Positions 35,334-42,853 of a stretch of 42,853 nt of DNA are shown in pieces; position 1 is the first letter of the stretch, and each line of letters starts with the position of its first letter. The notes below the pieces were generated by a model. The model did no database searches and had not been told where the DNA came from. It saw only the letters and a program-made list of their open reading frames with translations. A program made the position numbers and the translations under genes. Origin of the DNA: Bacteroidales bacterium. GTDB lineage: Bacteria; Bacteroidota; Bacteroidia; Bacteroidales; Muribaculaceae. The stretch lies in contig JAAVFY010000007.1 of assembly GCA_014800515.1 (NCBI GenBank), positions 1-42,853 of the forward strand, written 5' to 3'.

Positions 35334-36101
35334 ATGAAATTCCCCTCGATACCCACCAAACACAAAGATATGCTGGCCGGCATAGGATTCATAGTCCTTG
35401 CCATCACATTGGCTTACACTTCGGTGTGGGCATATCGGGTATTCATCACCTCTCCCCCCTATGTCGATGAGGAGAAATATCCCATACGGGGGATTGACGT
35501 GAGCCGCCATAACGGACTGATGAATCTCGACGCCGCCGCCGACGACGGAGTGGAATTCATCTTTATAAAAGCGTCCGAGGGATGCGACTTCCGCGATGAA
35601 AACTTCCGCCTCAACTACCGCAAAGCACGCCATGCCGGACTGAAAATCGGTGCCTACCATTTCTTCCGGTTTGATAAGGACGGTGTGGAGCAGGCAAAAA
35701 ACCTTATACGCACCATCGGTTATCGCAAACTTGAACTCGGAGTCGTGATCGATGTGGAGCAACATGGCAACCCCGACAGCATCCCTGTGGAACTCGTCAC
35801 CGACCGCCTCACCCGAATGAAGGAATATCTCAACCTGAAAGGGCTGCGCGTCATGTTCTACACCAACCGCAACGGCTACTACGATTATTTGGCTGAGTGT
35901 TTTCCGGGGTCTCCCCTCTGGATCTGCTCTTTCTCTTCCACTCCCATAAATGCGGAATGGACCTTCTGGCAATACAACCATCGTGGCCATGTGGCAGGAA
36001 TCAAAGGAGATGTCGACCTGAATGCCTTCTGCGGTTCGCGTGAGGAATGGGAATCTTTCCTAAAAGGGGATGTCTGGCCATATAACGGCACCGGAGAGTG
36101 A
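35334..36101 (+). CDS. Membrane-anchored GH25 lysozyme (muramidase)
   Basis: A 255-residue protein with an N-terminal cytoplasmic stub, one membrane helix (about 17-36, IGFIVLAITLAYTSVWAY) and a periplasmic glycoside hydrolase family 25 domain. Catalytic-face motifs are GIDVSRHNG (about 55-63), FIKASEG, GAYHFFRF, and VIDVEQHG, the DxE pair (about 139-146). WQYNHRGHVAGIKGDVDLNAF closes the barrel. It likely cuts peptidoglycan in remodelling rather than as a toxin, since no immunity gene adjoins. It is transcribed alone, with element copy D downstream. Confidence 0.92.
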   Translation: MKFPSIPTKHKDMLAGIGFIVLAITLAYTSVWAYRVFITSPPYVDEEKYPIRGIDVSRHNGLMNLDAAADDGVEFIFIKASEGCDFRDENFRLNYRKARHAGLKIGAYHFFRFDKDGVEQAKNLIRTIGYRKLELGVVIDVEQHGNPDSIPVELVTDRLTRMKEYLNLKGLRVMFYTNRNGYYDYLAECFPGSPLWICSFSSTPINAEWTFWQYNHRGHVAGIKGDVDLNAFCGSREEWESFLKGDVWPYNGTGE

Positions 36102-36189
36102 GCCGCCGGGCAACGCCATGCAGCCAGACAATATTCAGACTTTTAAACCGTTATCTCAAAAGAATATCTTTACTCTATTACAAAGCAGC

Positions 36190-36385
36190 TAAGTAGCTAA
36201 GAAAAATTAATAATATGATAGATGCGTGATAATTTTGAGTCAGGTTGGCCGCGGAGCGAAGGAGCTTAGCGGGCTAAACGACTGAGAGACAAGGTCAAGA
36301 TGACCGAAATTAGCCGCATATATCATATTAAGATACTTTCAAAGCTACTGAGTTATTATATCGTTTAATTTTTCTTAGCTACTTA
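36190..36385 (+). repeat. MITE-like element, copy D (196 bp)
   Basis: A full copy with perfect 21-base terminal inverted repeats (TAAGTAGCTAAGAAAAATTAA and complement). The inner arms and central hairpin region are present, though the hairpin carries two changes (GCTTAGCGGGCTAAAC). It fills much of the 333-base GH25-porU gap, 49 bases before the porU GTG. The rest of this gap (36102-36189 and 36386-36434) contains no other feature. Confidence 0.93.
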
Positions 36386-36434
36386 AGAATTTCTTTTTTA
36401 TTTTTCTGCACTTAATTTAATTTCGATCATAACC

Positions 36435-39400
36435 GTGAACCGATACCTGAACAATATACAGTCTCTTCTGCGCCGGGATTTCTCTCTCCGGGCGATAGTA
36501 TTGGCAGTCGTGGCGTGCATCACGCTCATGGCAGCCACGTCTGTGTTTGCCCTGCAGGAGTCCACATTCTCCGCCTCATCAAGAATGGCTTCGGGCAAAT
36601 GGGTGCGTGTACGCGTGGAGAACACAGGTATGTATCTCATCACCGATGCACAGCTGAAACAGATGGGATTCTCCGACCCCTCGAAAGTGAATGTCTACGG
36701 CTTCGGAGGGCGTATGCTTAGCGAGAATCTTACTGACGGGATGCCTGATGACCTCCCGGCAGCCCCCTCTATGCGTACATCTTCGGGTATCGTGTTCTTC
36801 GCTACGGATATCTTCCGTTGGAGCGGCAGTCCGCGTATGTCGCACACGATAAACGCCTATTCGCTCGACAGCTATTATTTTCTGAGCGACTGCCCCTCTC
36901 CGGAGAAGATGGAGAGTGAGAGCAGATTGCCTTCCGACACGCAGAACGCCACCATCTCCTTCATCCATTATCAGGTGCATGAGCAGGAACTCAACGCGCC
37001 CGCCGAGAACGGACGCGACATCATGGGCGAAGAGCTTAGAAGCGGCCAGTCGCGCAGTTTTTCATTCGCTACTCCCGACATGGCTTCTGATGAGGTGAGG
37101 GTGAACTTCACCTTTGCGGCCAATATCAAAGGAGGACAGTCTTCGGTGATTCTCTCGGCCAACGGAGTGCAACTCCCCTCCGGTGACACCGACAAACTTG
37201 ACGGCGTCACCTCCTCCGCAGGATTTCTGACACGTCGCACCACCTCCAAAACTTTCTCACACTCCTCCGACAAACTTGATCTCGGAGTTAAATACTCAGC
37301 CAGCGGCACTTTCTACGGCGCTTGGGTCGACCATATCGAGGTGTCCTACGAGCGAGAGCTTCGCTTGCGCGACGGTCAGCTTCATTTCTTCCTCAACCCT
37401 GTTGTCGAGACCAACGTGACTTTGGAGGGTGCTTCAGCCGCCACCAAGATATGGGATGTGACGGATGCCATGCGTCCTGTGCAGATAGATTTTGAGCTTT
37501 CGGGATCTACGGCTCGTTTCCATGCCACTTCCGGCCTGCGTGAATATGTGGCTTTCAATCCTGAAAGTATCAAGGACGCACCCTCGGATCCGGAAGAGAT
37601 GGACAACCAGAATCTCCACGCCATGGAGTCGGCGGAATTTGTGATTATCGCCCCGAAGGAATATTTCGATGAGGCCGAGCGTCTGGCAGAGATGCACCGC
37701 CGGGTGGACGGCATGAGCGTTCACGTGATTCTGCCCGAGAAATTCTACAACGAGTTCGCATCCGGCATGGCAGATCCCACAGCTTTCCGCAAGGCTTTCA
37801 AGATGTGGACTGACAGGAGCGAGAACGGTCAGGGCGACCGTCTGCGCTACGTATTGCTCTTCTCCCGTCCCACCTTCGACAATAAGATGATCACTCCGAC
37901 GGTGCGTCAGGCCGGCTATCCACGTATTCCGCAGTGGCAGTCGGAGGGTATCTTCTCCGATGAGACAGCCTACGGCACCGACGACTACATCGGCATGATG
38001 GAGGAGGGTGACAACTTCCGTATGTCAAAAGCCAAGGTTGACCTCGCCGTGGCCCGCTGGGCTGTGTCGAGCAACGAGGAGGCGCGCCAGATGGTCGACA
38101 AGACTATCCGCTATGTTGAAGAACCCGATTTCGGAGCATGGCGTAATTCGGTGCTTCTTATCTCTGACGACGGCGACAACAATATCCACATGCGTCAATC
38201 CGATCAGGCACGCGACAATATGATGAACTACGGCAACGGAGCAGACTTCATCTACGAACGTCTTTACACCGATGCCTTCGTCCGCAAGGCTTCCGGCACC
38301 GGTCTTAGCTATCCGGATGCACGCGAGCGTATGCAGAAGCGCCTTAGCGAAGGTGTGGGTCTGATTCAGTATGTGGGTCATGCCAATCCTCGCGCATGGA
38401 CTCATGAGAATCTCTTCGTCTGGAACGACATCACCTCAATGAGCAATACTCGTTTGCCCTATCTGACGGCCTATTGTTGCGAATTCATGCGGTGGGACGC
38501 CAACAGCGTCAGCGGTGGGGAGAAGATGTGGCTTCATCCGGAGAGCGGCGTCATCGGCATGTTCTGCGCCACCCGTTCAGTATTCATGGGTCCCAACGGC
38601 CGTCTTAGCACCGCCTTCGGCAAGGCTCTCTATCAGAAAGACACTGAGACGGGTCTGACAAAAAGAATCGGCGATGTGGCTGTGGAGGCTAAAAACAATG
38701 CTGACTCCTACGACGACAACAAACTTCGTTTCGCTCTCCTCGGCGACCCGGCTCTCAAAGTGTTGAGTCCGGATATGAAGGTGGTGCTCGACCGTCTTGG
38801 CGATGCCACCCCCTCAGCCGACTCCGAAGAGCTCCCCGAGCTTGGAGCCGGCGCCACGGTGAGTGTGGCCGGTTCGATTCTCGAGCCCGACGGCACACCC
38901 GCATCAGACTTCAACGGCATCATCGAGCTGTCGCTCTATGATGCAGAAACTCCCGTCACAACCAACGGATGGGACAGCGACGAATACAGCTATAATGAAC
39001 GCACCGCACGACTCGGCAACGTCAGGGCCCGTGTGAAGGACGGCAAATGGGAAGCTATGGTGCATGTCCCCATAGAAATAACCAACAACTATTCGCCGGC
39101 TCTGCTCAACTTCTACGCATACAGCGACGCAGGCCGCGAGGCCGGAGGTTCGTTCACTGATTTCTATGTCTACGGATATGACGACCGCACGGCTGACGAC
39201 ACTACCGGCCCCGAGATTTCCAGATTCGTACTCAACAGCGATCGTTTCACCAACGGGTCATCTGTCAGCACATCTCCTGTGGTATTGGCTGATTTTTCCG
39301 ATCCCTCCGGAATAAATGTCAGCGACACGGGTATCGGCCATAAGATGACTCTCACTCTTGACGGCAGAACCTATTTCGATGATATCAACCTCTACTTCTC

Positions 39401-39866
39401 CTCCGATCCGGACGATTCCTCGAAGGGCAGCATACTCTATCCCCTCTCCGATCTTGAACCCGGAGCGCACACGCTTGAACTCACCGTGTGGGACAATGCC
39501 GGCAACTCCTCAAGATCTACCATCGACTTCCAGGCTGCTGTAGGTGTGAATCCCACCATCTATGATGTGACCACGGACTGCAGTCCGGCCCGCACATCTG
39601 TGGTATTCACTGTGACTACCGATCGTGCGCTCTCCTCTCTGGGATGCGAGATGGAGGTGTTCGACCTCAGCGGACGCCGCGTCTGGAACACCAATGCCGA
39701 CGGATTCACCGACAGCCATAGCGATATCCGCATTGACTGGGATCTGCGCGACAACAGTGGCGTGCGTGTCGGCAGAGGCATCTACCTCTACAGGGCCACA
39801 ATCATCACTCCCGAGGGCACTCGCCAGACGCTTACGCGCAAGATGGCAGTGGCCGCTGCAGAATAA
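36435..39866 (+). CDS. porU: Type IX secretion C25 sortase, PorU-like
   Basis: Outer-membrane-associated gingipain-family (C25) peptidase expected to cleave C-terminal domains of type IX cargo and attach it to the surface. The 1143-residue protein starts at GTG; the next ATG would cut off the signal's basic region. A signal helix occupies about 18-38. The N-terminal domain opens SSRMASGKWVRVRVENTG. The C25 domain has QYVGHANPRAW with catalytic His (about 641-651) and TAYCCEFMRWD with catalytic Cys (about 676-686). The C-terminus has a T9SS-type CTD (EVFDLSGRRVWN...GIYLYRATI). Length is close to P. gingivalis PorU. rex begins 8 bases after the stop. Confidence 0.88.
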   Translation: MNRYLNNIQSLLRRDFSLRAIVLAVVACITLMAATSVFALQESTFSASSRMASGKWVRVRVENTGMYLITDAQLKQMGFSDPSKVNVYGFGGRMLSENLTDGMPDDLPAAPSMRTSSGIVFFATDIFRWSGSPRMSHTINAYSLDSYYFLSDCPSPEKMESESRLPSDTQNATISFIHYQVHEQELNAPAENGRDIMGEELRSGQSRSFSFATPDMASDEVRVNFTFAANIKGGQSSVILSANGVQLPSGDTDKLDGVTSSAGFLTRRTTSKTFSHSSDKLDLGVKYSASGTFYGAWVDHIEVSYERELRLRDGQLHFFLNPVVETNVTLEGASAATKIWDVTDAMRPVQIDFELSGSTARFHATSGLREYVAFNPESIKDAPSDPEEMDNQNLHAMESAEFVIIAPKEYFDEAERLAEMHRRVDGMSVHVILPEKFYNEFASGMADPTAFRKAFKMWTDRSENGQGDRLRYVLLFSRPTFDNKMITPTVRQAGYPRIPQWQSEGIFSDETAYGTDDYIGMMEEGDNFRMSKAKVDLAVARWAVSSNEEARQMVDKTIRYVEEPDFGAWRNSVLLISDDGDNNIHMRQSDQARDNMMNYGNGADFIYERLYTDAFVRKASGTGLSYPDARERMQKRLSEGVGLIQYVGHANPRAWTHENLFVWNDITSMSNTRLPYLTAYCCEFMRWDANSVSGGEKMWLHPESGVIGMFCATRSVFMGPNGRLSTAFGKALYQKDTETGLTKRIGDVAVEAKNNADSYDDNKLRFALLGDPALKVLSPDMKVVLDRLGDATPSADSEELPELGAGATVSVAGSILEPDGTPASDFNGIIELSLYDAETPVTTNGWDSDEYSYNERTARLGNVRARVKDGKWEAMVHVPIEITNNYSPALLNFYAYSDAGREAGGSFTDFYVYGYDDRTADDTTGPEISRFVLNSDRFTNGSSVSTSPVVLADFSDPSGINVSDTGIGHKMTLTLDGRTYFDDINLYFSSDPDDSSKGSILYPLSDLEPGAHTLELTVWDNAGNSSRSTIDFQAAVGVNPTIYDVTTDCSPARTSVVFTVTTDRALSSLGCEMEVFDLSGRRVWNTNADGFTDSHSDIRIDWDLRDNSGVRVGRGIYLYRATIITPEGTRQTLTRKMAVAAAE

Positions 39867-39874
39867 TATTCAAG

Positions 39875-40543
39875 ATGAACAATCATAAAATCGAACTTCA
39901 GGTGCCGGTGCAGACTGGAATTATTCTGCCTGAGCCTACGCTGCGGCGTCTGCCGTGGTATCTTGCCTATATAGACATACTGTATGCGCAAGGTACCGGC
40001 CACGTGAGTTCCACTCAGATATCCCGCGCCCTCAACGTAGATGCATCTCAGATAGCTAAGGATCTCTCCTTTCTTTCGATAAAAGGGAAAACCCGTATCG
40101 GATATGACGTGGCGCAGCTGCGTGACATTCTTGCCGACTTCCTCGGATTCCGCGTGAGCCATAAGGCTCTCGTCATCGGAGCCGGGAGTCTGGGACGGGC
40201 TTTGATGTGCGACACCGGTCTCTCCACCTACGGGCTTGACATAGCAGCGGCTCTCGACATAGACACCGCGCTTGTCGGCACGGAGGTAAACGGACGGCCG
40301 ATATGCCACATCGACGATATCGAGGAAGTGGCACAGACCACCGGAGCTGTCATAGCAATCCTGACGGTGCCTTTCGAAGTGGCTCAGGAGGCGGCAGACA
40401 TCGCTATCTCCGCCGGCATTAGAGCCATCTGGAATTTCACTCCCTATCGCGTCAAGACCGCCGAGGGAATAGTAATGGCCAATACCTCCATATATGCTCA
40501 TCTTGCAATGATTTACAACAGGCTTGAAAATCTCAATCGTTAA
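39875..40543 (+). CDS. rex: Redox-sensing transcriptional repressor Rex
   Basis: NADH/NAD-responsive repressor that adjusts fermentation genes. The 222-residue protein has an N-terminal winged-helix (RLPWYLAYIDILYAQGTGHVSSTQISRALNVDASQIAKDL is the region at about 23-62) and a C-terminal Rossmann domain with VIGAGSLGRAL (about 101-111). The swapped helix occupies the C-terminus. All elements are present. It sits between porU and the FAA-like gene in one unit. No Rex operator was recognised with confidence near pta or here. Confidence 0.95.
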   Translation: MNNHKIELQVPVQTGIILPEPTLRRLPWYLAYIDILYAQGTGHVSSTQISRALNVDASQIAKDLSFLSIKGKTRIGYDVAQLRDILADFLGFRVSHKALVIGAGSLGRALMCDTGLSTYGLDIAAALDIDTALVGTEVNGRPICHIDDIEEVAQTTGAVIAILTVPFEVAQEAADIAISAGIRAIWNFTPYRVKTAEGIVMANTSIYAHLAMIYNRLENLNR

Positions 40544-40592
40544 CATATCCTTTCCCGCCCCTCTTCACTCCCTGAAAGGTGAGAATTCTTAA

Positions 40593-41216
40593 GTGATGAA
40601 AGCAATAGCAGTAGTCAACAATCATCGACTCTCCCCCGATAGCAAGACGGAGAGCAGCCATATCTCTCCCTCTCTGATTGATATTCCCGATTCATGCCTG
40701 ATACGCAGCGGGAAACCATTCTTCATTCCGGAGTTCGACTCTGACTTTCGGGCATACCCCTCGATTGCAGTGAGAATTAACAGACTCGGAAAGTGTATCG
40801 CGCCTGTTTTCGCTCCCCGTTATTGGGGTGAACTGACAGGAGCGGTCAGCATACGGGGTGAGCAGACTCTGGGCAGGCTCAGGGCAAACGGACTGCCATG
40901 GTCGGAAGCTCTTGTGTTCGACCGTTCGCTGATAGTGGGCGATCTCGTCGGCAAGGATTCGCTCCCGGAGCAGTTCAGCTTACTGACCGTATGCGGCGAT
41001 AAGACTATCTCAATATCGGAGATTGATTTGGCAGAGTCGATCGACATGACAATTTCTCGTGTGAGCCGGCATAACACTGTGCGTCAGGGCGACTTCATTC
41101 TCGTCGGGCTCGCTCCCGAGGGTATTCCCCTCTCCGCCCCTTCGCGTCTCACCATGTCTCTCGTCGATAAAGAGGGGAAAGAGATTATGCCATTGCTCTC
41201 CAACAATATCAGATAA
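40593..41216 (+). CDS. Divergent fumarylacetoacetate-hydrolase-like protein, probably catalytically changed
   Basis: A 207-residue protein that aligns by eye with the short FAA-hydrolase proteins of Bacteroidales: DSCLIRSGKPFFIPEF, VRINRLGKCIAPVFAPRYW, RANGLPWSEALVFD, and ISRVSRHNTVRQGDFILVGLAPEGI near the end. The positions where FAA enzymes have metal ligands (the ExE pair before VRI, and the Asp of DFTARDLQ) read YPSIAVRI and AVSIRGEQTLG, so the ligands seem lost. It may be a non-catalytic paralogue or a different activity. Its TAA stop is the first three bases of element copy E. It follows rex by 49 bases. Confidence 0.7.
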   Translation: MMKAIAVVNNHRLSPDSKTESSHISPSLIDIPDSCLIRSGKPFFIPEFDSDFRAYPSIAVRINRLGKCIAPVFAPRYWGELTGAVSIRGEQTLGRLRANGLPWSEALVFDRSLIVGDLVGKDSLPEQFSLLTVCGDKTISISEIDLAESIDMTISRVSRHNTVRQGDFILVGLAPEGIPLSAPSRLTMSLVDKEGKEIMPLLSNNIR

Positions 41217-41409
41217 GTAGCTAAGAAAAATTAATAATATGATAGATGCGCGATAATTTTGAGTCAGGTTGGCCGCGGAGCGAAGGAGCTTAGCGAGCTA
41301 ATTGACTGAGTGACAAGGTCAAGATGGCCAAAATTAGCCGCATATATCATGTTAAGATATTTTCAAAGCCACTTAGTTATTGTATCGTTTAATTTTTCTT
41401 AGCTACTTA
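41214..41409 (+). repeat. MITE-like element, copy E (196 bp)
   Basis: A full copy with perfect 21-base terminal inverted repeats. A few internal changes are visible (GAGCTAATTGACTGAG, TCATGTTAAGATATTTTC, GCCACTTAGTTATTG). Its first bases TAA are the stop codon of the FAA-like gene. The remaining 77 bases to the next ATG hold no clear promoter. Confidence 0.93.
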
Positions 41410-41486
41410 AGTCGCCAAGCTGCTGCTTAATCCCAATATCCTTGACATTCACGTGGCCCGGCCACACTCCCCCATTTTCCATTGAC

Positions 41487-42853
41487 ATGAAACAATCCCT
41501 CTTCTTTCCCCTCGCTGTCGCTCTCGCACTTCCCATAGCGGGTTTCGCCACCCCTACTGCCACCGGCTTCTTTGCACCCTCCTCACGTCTTGCCTCGGGA
41601 AAATGGGTGAAGATAGGTGTGGACACCAATGGCATATATGAGATTTCTTACTCGCGACTGAAAGAGATGGGATTCTCAGACCCTACACGTGTCGGAGTGC
41701 TGGGAAGAGGCGGACATCAGATGGAGACGGATTTCACGGATGAAAACGGCGAACGTCTGAATGCCGACGACCTCTCGCCGGTGGCTGTGCTTCATCTCAA
41801 CGGACGCATCTACTTCTACGGACAGGGCACCGAGAACTTCAAATTTCTTCTTAACAGCAAGCTTGACACGCAGGGTTATTATCAGAGGGTATCAAAAAAC
41901 CTTTATACCGACCTCGGCTATTACTTTCTGTCGGATTCAGATGGGGCTCGTGTGGATATGACCGTGCCCGAACCCGACAAGAGACGCCGCCGCCCCTCAA
42001 CCGGCGTCAGCTACGTCAGCCATGAAGTGGACCTCGCGCAAAACACTACCCACTCCGGTCAGCTATTCTGGGGAGAATCTTTCAACAATGGCAACCCCTC
42101 CCGTCAGGAGTGGAGCTTCGACATTCCCGATGTCGACATCGATGTGAAGGCTTTGATGGAGTGTTACTTCTACACCGAACGACTCGCCACCGGTACGCTC
42201 AAATGGGGCGTCGACGGTTCTTCCGATCTACGAAGCGGCAACACACGCATCTATAATTCCGTGAAATTCCGACCCCAGGAACCACTCACCCACACCACTG
42301 ACATCTATTCTGAGAAATTCAAGGTGTTCATAGACTATAATTCGCCTGACAATCCCGATGGAATTGCCAATCTCGACTACTGGACACTGACCTACGGCAC
42401 ACTCGTGCCCTCACTCCGCACCTCCGTTGGCACGCATCTCGCTCAGCAGCACGTCGGCTATCCCGGCCTTGGCCGTCAGGGAGAGATAGATATGAGCGCG
42501 ACACCCGCCGGGGTGGTCTTCAACGTCTCTGATCCGGCGAATCCTCAATTCTCCGAAACATTTCTCAATGACAACGGCACTCCTATCGCCGTTGTGACCC
42601 CCGGCATCGGATCCACAACCGAACTATATATCGCAGACCTCTCCCTGCCGCAACTGCAGATCAAAGGTTACGGCACAGGACAACGTATAGAGAATCAAGA
42701 CCTCCACGCGCAGGCTGCAGCCGGGGCTTCGCTGCTCATCATCTGCGTACCCTCGCAGATTGCTCAGGCCCAACGGCTTGCACAGCTCCATCGTCAATAT
42801 GACGGCATCAATGTGATGGTGGCCACAACAGATCAGGTTTACAACGAGTTCTC
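41487..42853 (+). CDS. Second PorU-like C25 peptidase-family protein (partial, runs off window)
   Basis: Not in the ORF track because no stop is reached: the frame is open from ATG 41487 to the window end (455 residues so far). The signal peptide is MKQSLFFPLAVALALPIAGFA. The mature N-terminus FFAPSSRLASGKWVKIGVDTNGIYEISYSRLKEMGFSDPTRV parallels porU upstream. The last visible part (LLIICVPSQIAQAQRLAQLHRQYDGINVMV...VYNEF) matches the start of the C25 region of porU. The catalytic His and Cys lie beyond the window. It is a tandem paralogue; which of the two is the main sortase cannot be decided. Confidence 0.9.
   Translation, partial: MKQSLFFPLAVALALPIAGFATPTATGFFAPSSRLASGKWVKIGVDTNGIYEISYSRLKEMGFSDPTRVGVLGRGGHQMETDFTDENGERLNADDLSPVAVLHLNGRIYFYGQGTENFKFLLNSKLDTQGYYQRVSKNLYTDLGYYFLSDSDGARVDMTVPEPDKRRRRPSTGVSYVSHEVDLAQNTTHSGQLFWGESFNNGNPSRQEWSFDIPDVDIDVKALMECYFYTERLATGTLKWGVDGSSDLRSGNTRIYNSVKFRPQEPLTHTTDIYSEKFKVFIDYNSPDNPDGIANLDYWTLTYGTLVPSLRTSVGTHLAQQHVGYPGLGRQGEIDMSATPAGVVFNVSDPANPQFSETFLNDNGTPIAVVTPGIGSTTELYIADLSLPQLQIKGYGTGQRIENQDLHAQAAAGASLLIICVPSQIAQAQRLAQLHRQYDGINVMVATTDQVYNEF

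Noticed and set aside
39788-40546. 252-codon minus-strand ORF over rex
   Set aside because: Antisense of rex; no recognisable domain.
1-41409. The 196-bp repeat as a CRISPR array or rRNA/tRNA fragment
   Set aside because: Copies are kilobases apart, each with terminal inverted repeats, and no tRNA or rRNA signature is present.

Overview
The window is bacterial chromosome from the order Bacteroidales, most likely a Muribaculaceae-type gut lineage (inference). Evidence: repeated promoters of the Bacteroidetes form TTTG-N18..21-TAnnTTTG, fimbrillin / FimB-like lipoproteins with a DUF3575 protein, a type IX secretion sortase (PorU-like), DUF3316, a sufC-sufD-sufS cluster and a fused SpmA-SpmB protein. 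Coding DNA is moderately GC-rich; the intergenic DNA and one small gene near 7 kb are clearly AT-rich.

Layout. 0.2-4.2 kb: trpS, a zinc-type ABC binding protein and ATPase (no permease beside them) and an SpmAB-like membrane protein. 4.3-9.4 kb: a scattered fimbrial region (fimbrillin, DUF5119 lipoprotein, AT-rich PH-domain gene, possible remnant, DUF3575/OmpA-like protein). 9.4-19.4 kb: tRNA-Leu(UAG), topoisomerase IV subunit A (parC), DUF3316, S41 protease, small DUF6582-like protein, manA, aspS, Nif3-like and zinc-ribbon coiled-coil proteins. 19.6-22.1 kb: a 7-deazaguanine (preQ0/preQ1) operon queF-queC-queD-queE. 22.5-25.1 kb: small coiled-coil protein and an LptF/LptG permease. 25.4-30.9 kb: pta-ackA, lgt and a secreted six-hairpin glycosidase. 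31.1-35.2 kb: cvpA-sufC-sufD-sufS (no sufB). 35.3-42.9 kb: membrane-anchored GH25 lysozyme, PorU-like sortase, rex, a divergent FAA-hydrolase-like protein, and a second PorU-like C25 gene that runs off the window and is absent from the ORF track.

The most unusual signal is a 196-bp non-coding repeat. There are four complete copies and one copy cut by the left window edge. Each has about 21-bp terminal inverted repeats bounded by TA, a second inner inverted repeat, and a central hairpin. The copies are nearly identical and all five point the same way. They lie upstream of trpS, upstream of the PH-domain gene, inside the que operon, upstream of porU, and exactly at the stop codon of the FAA-like gene. 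They look like a recently active miniature inverted-repeat element (MITE-like). No transposase is present in the window.

All family calls were made by reading the translations, with no database search. Promoters and terminators are motif calls.
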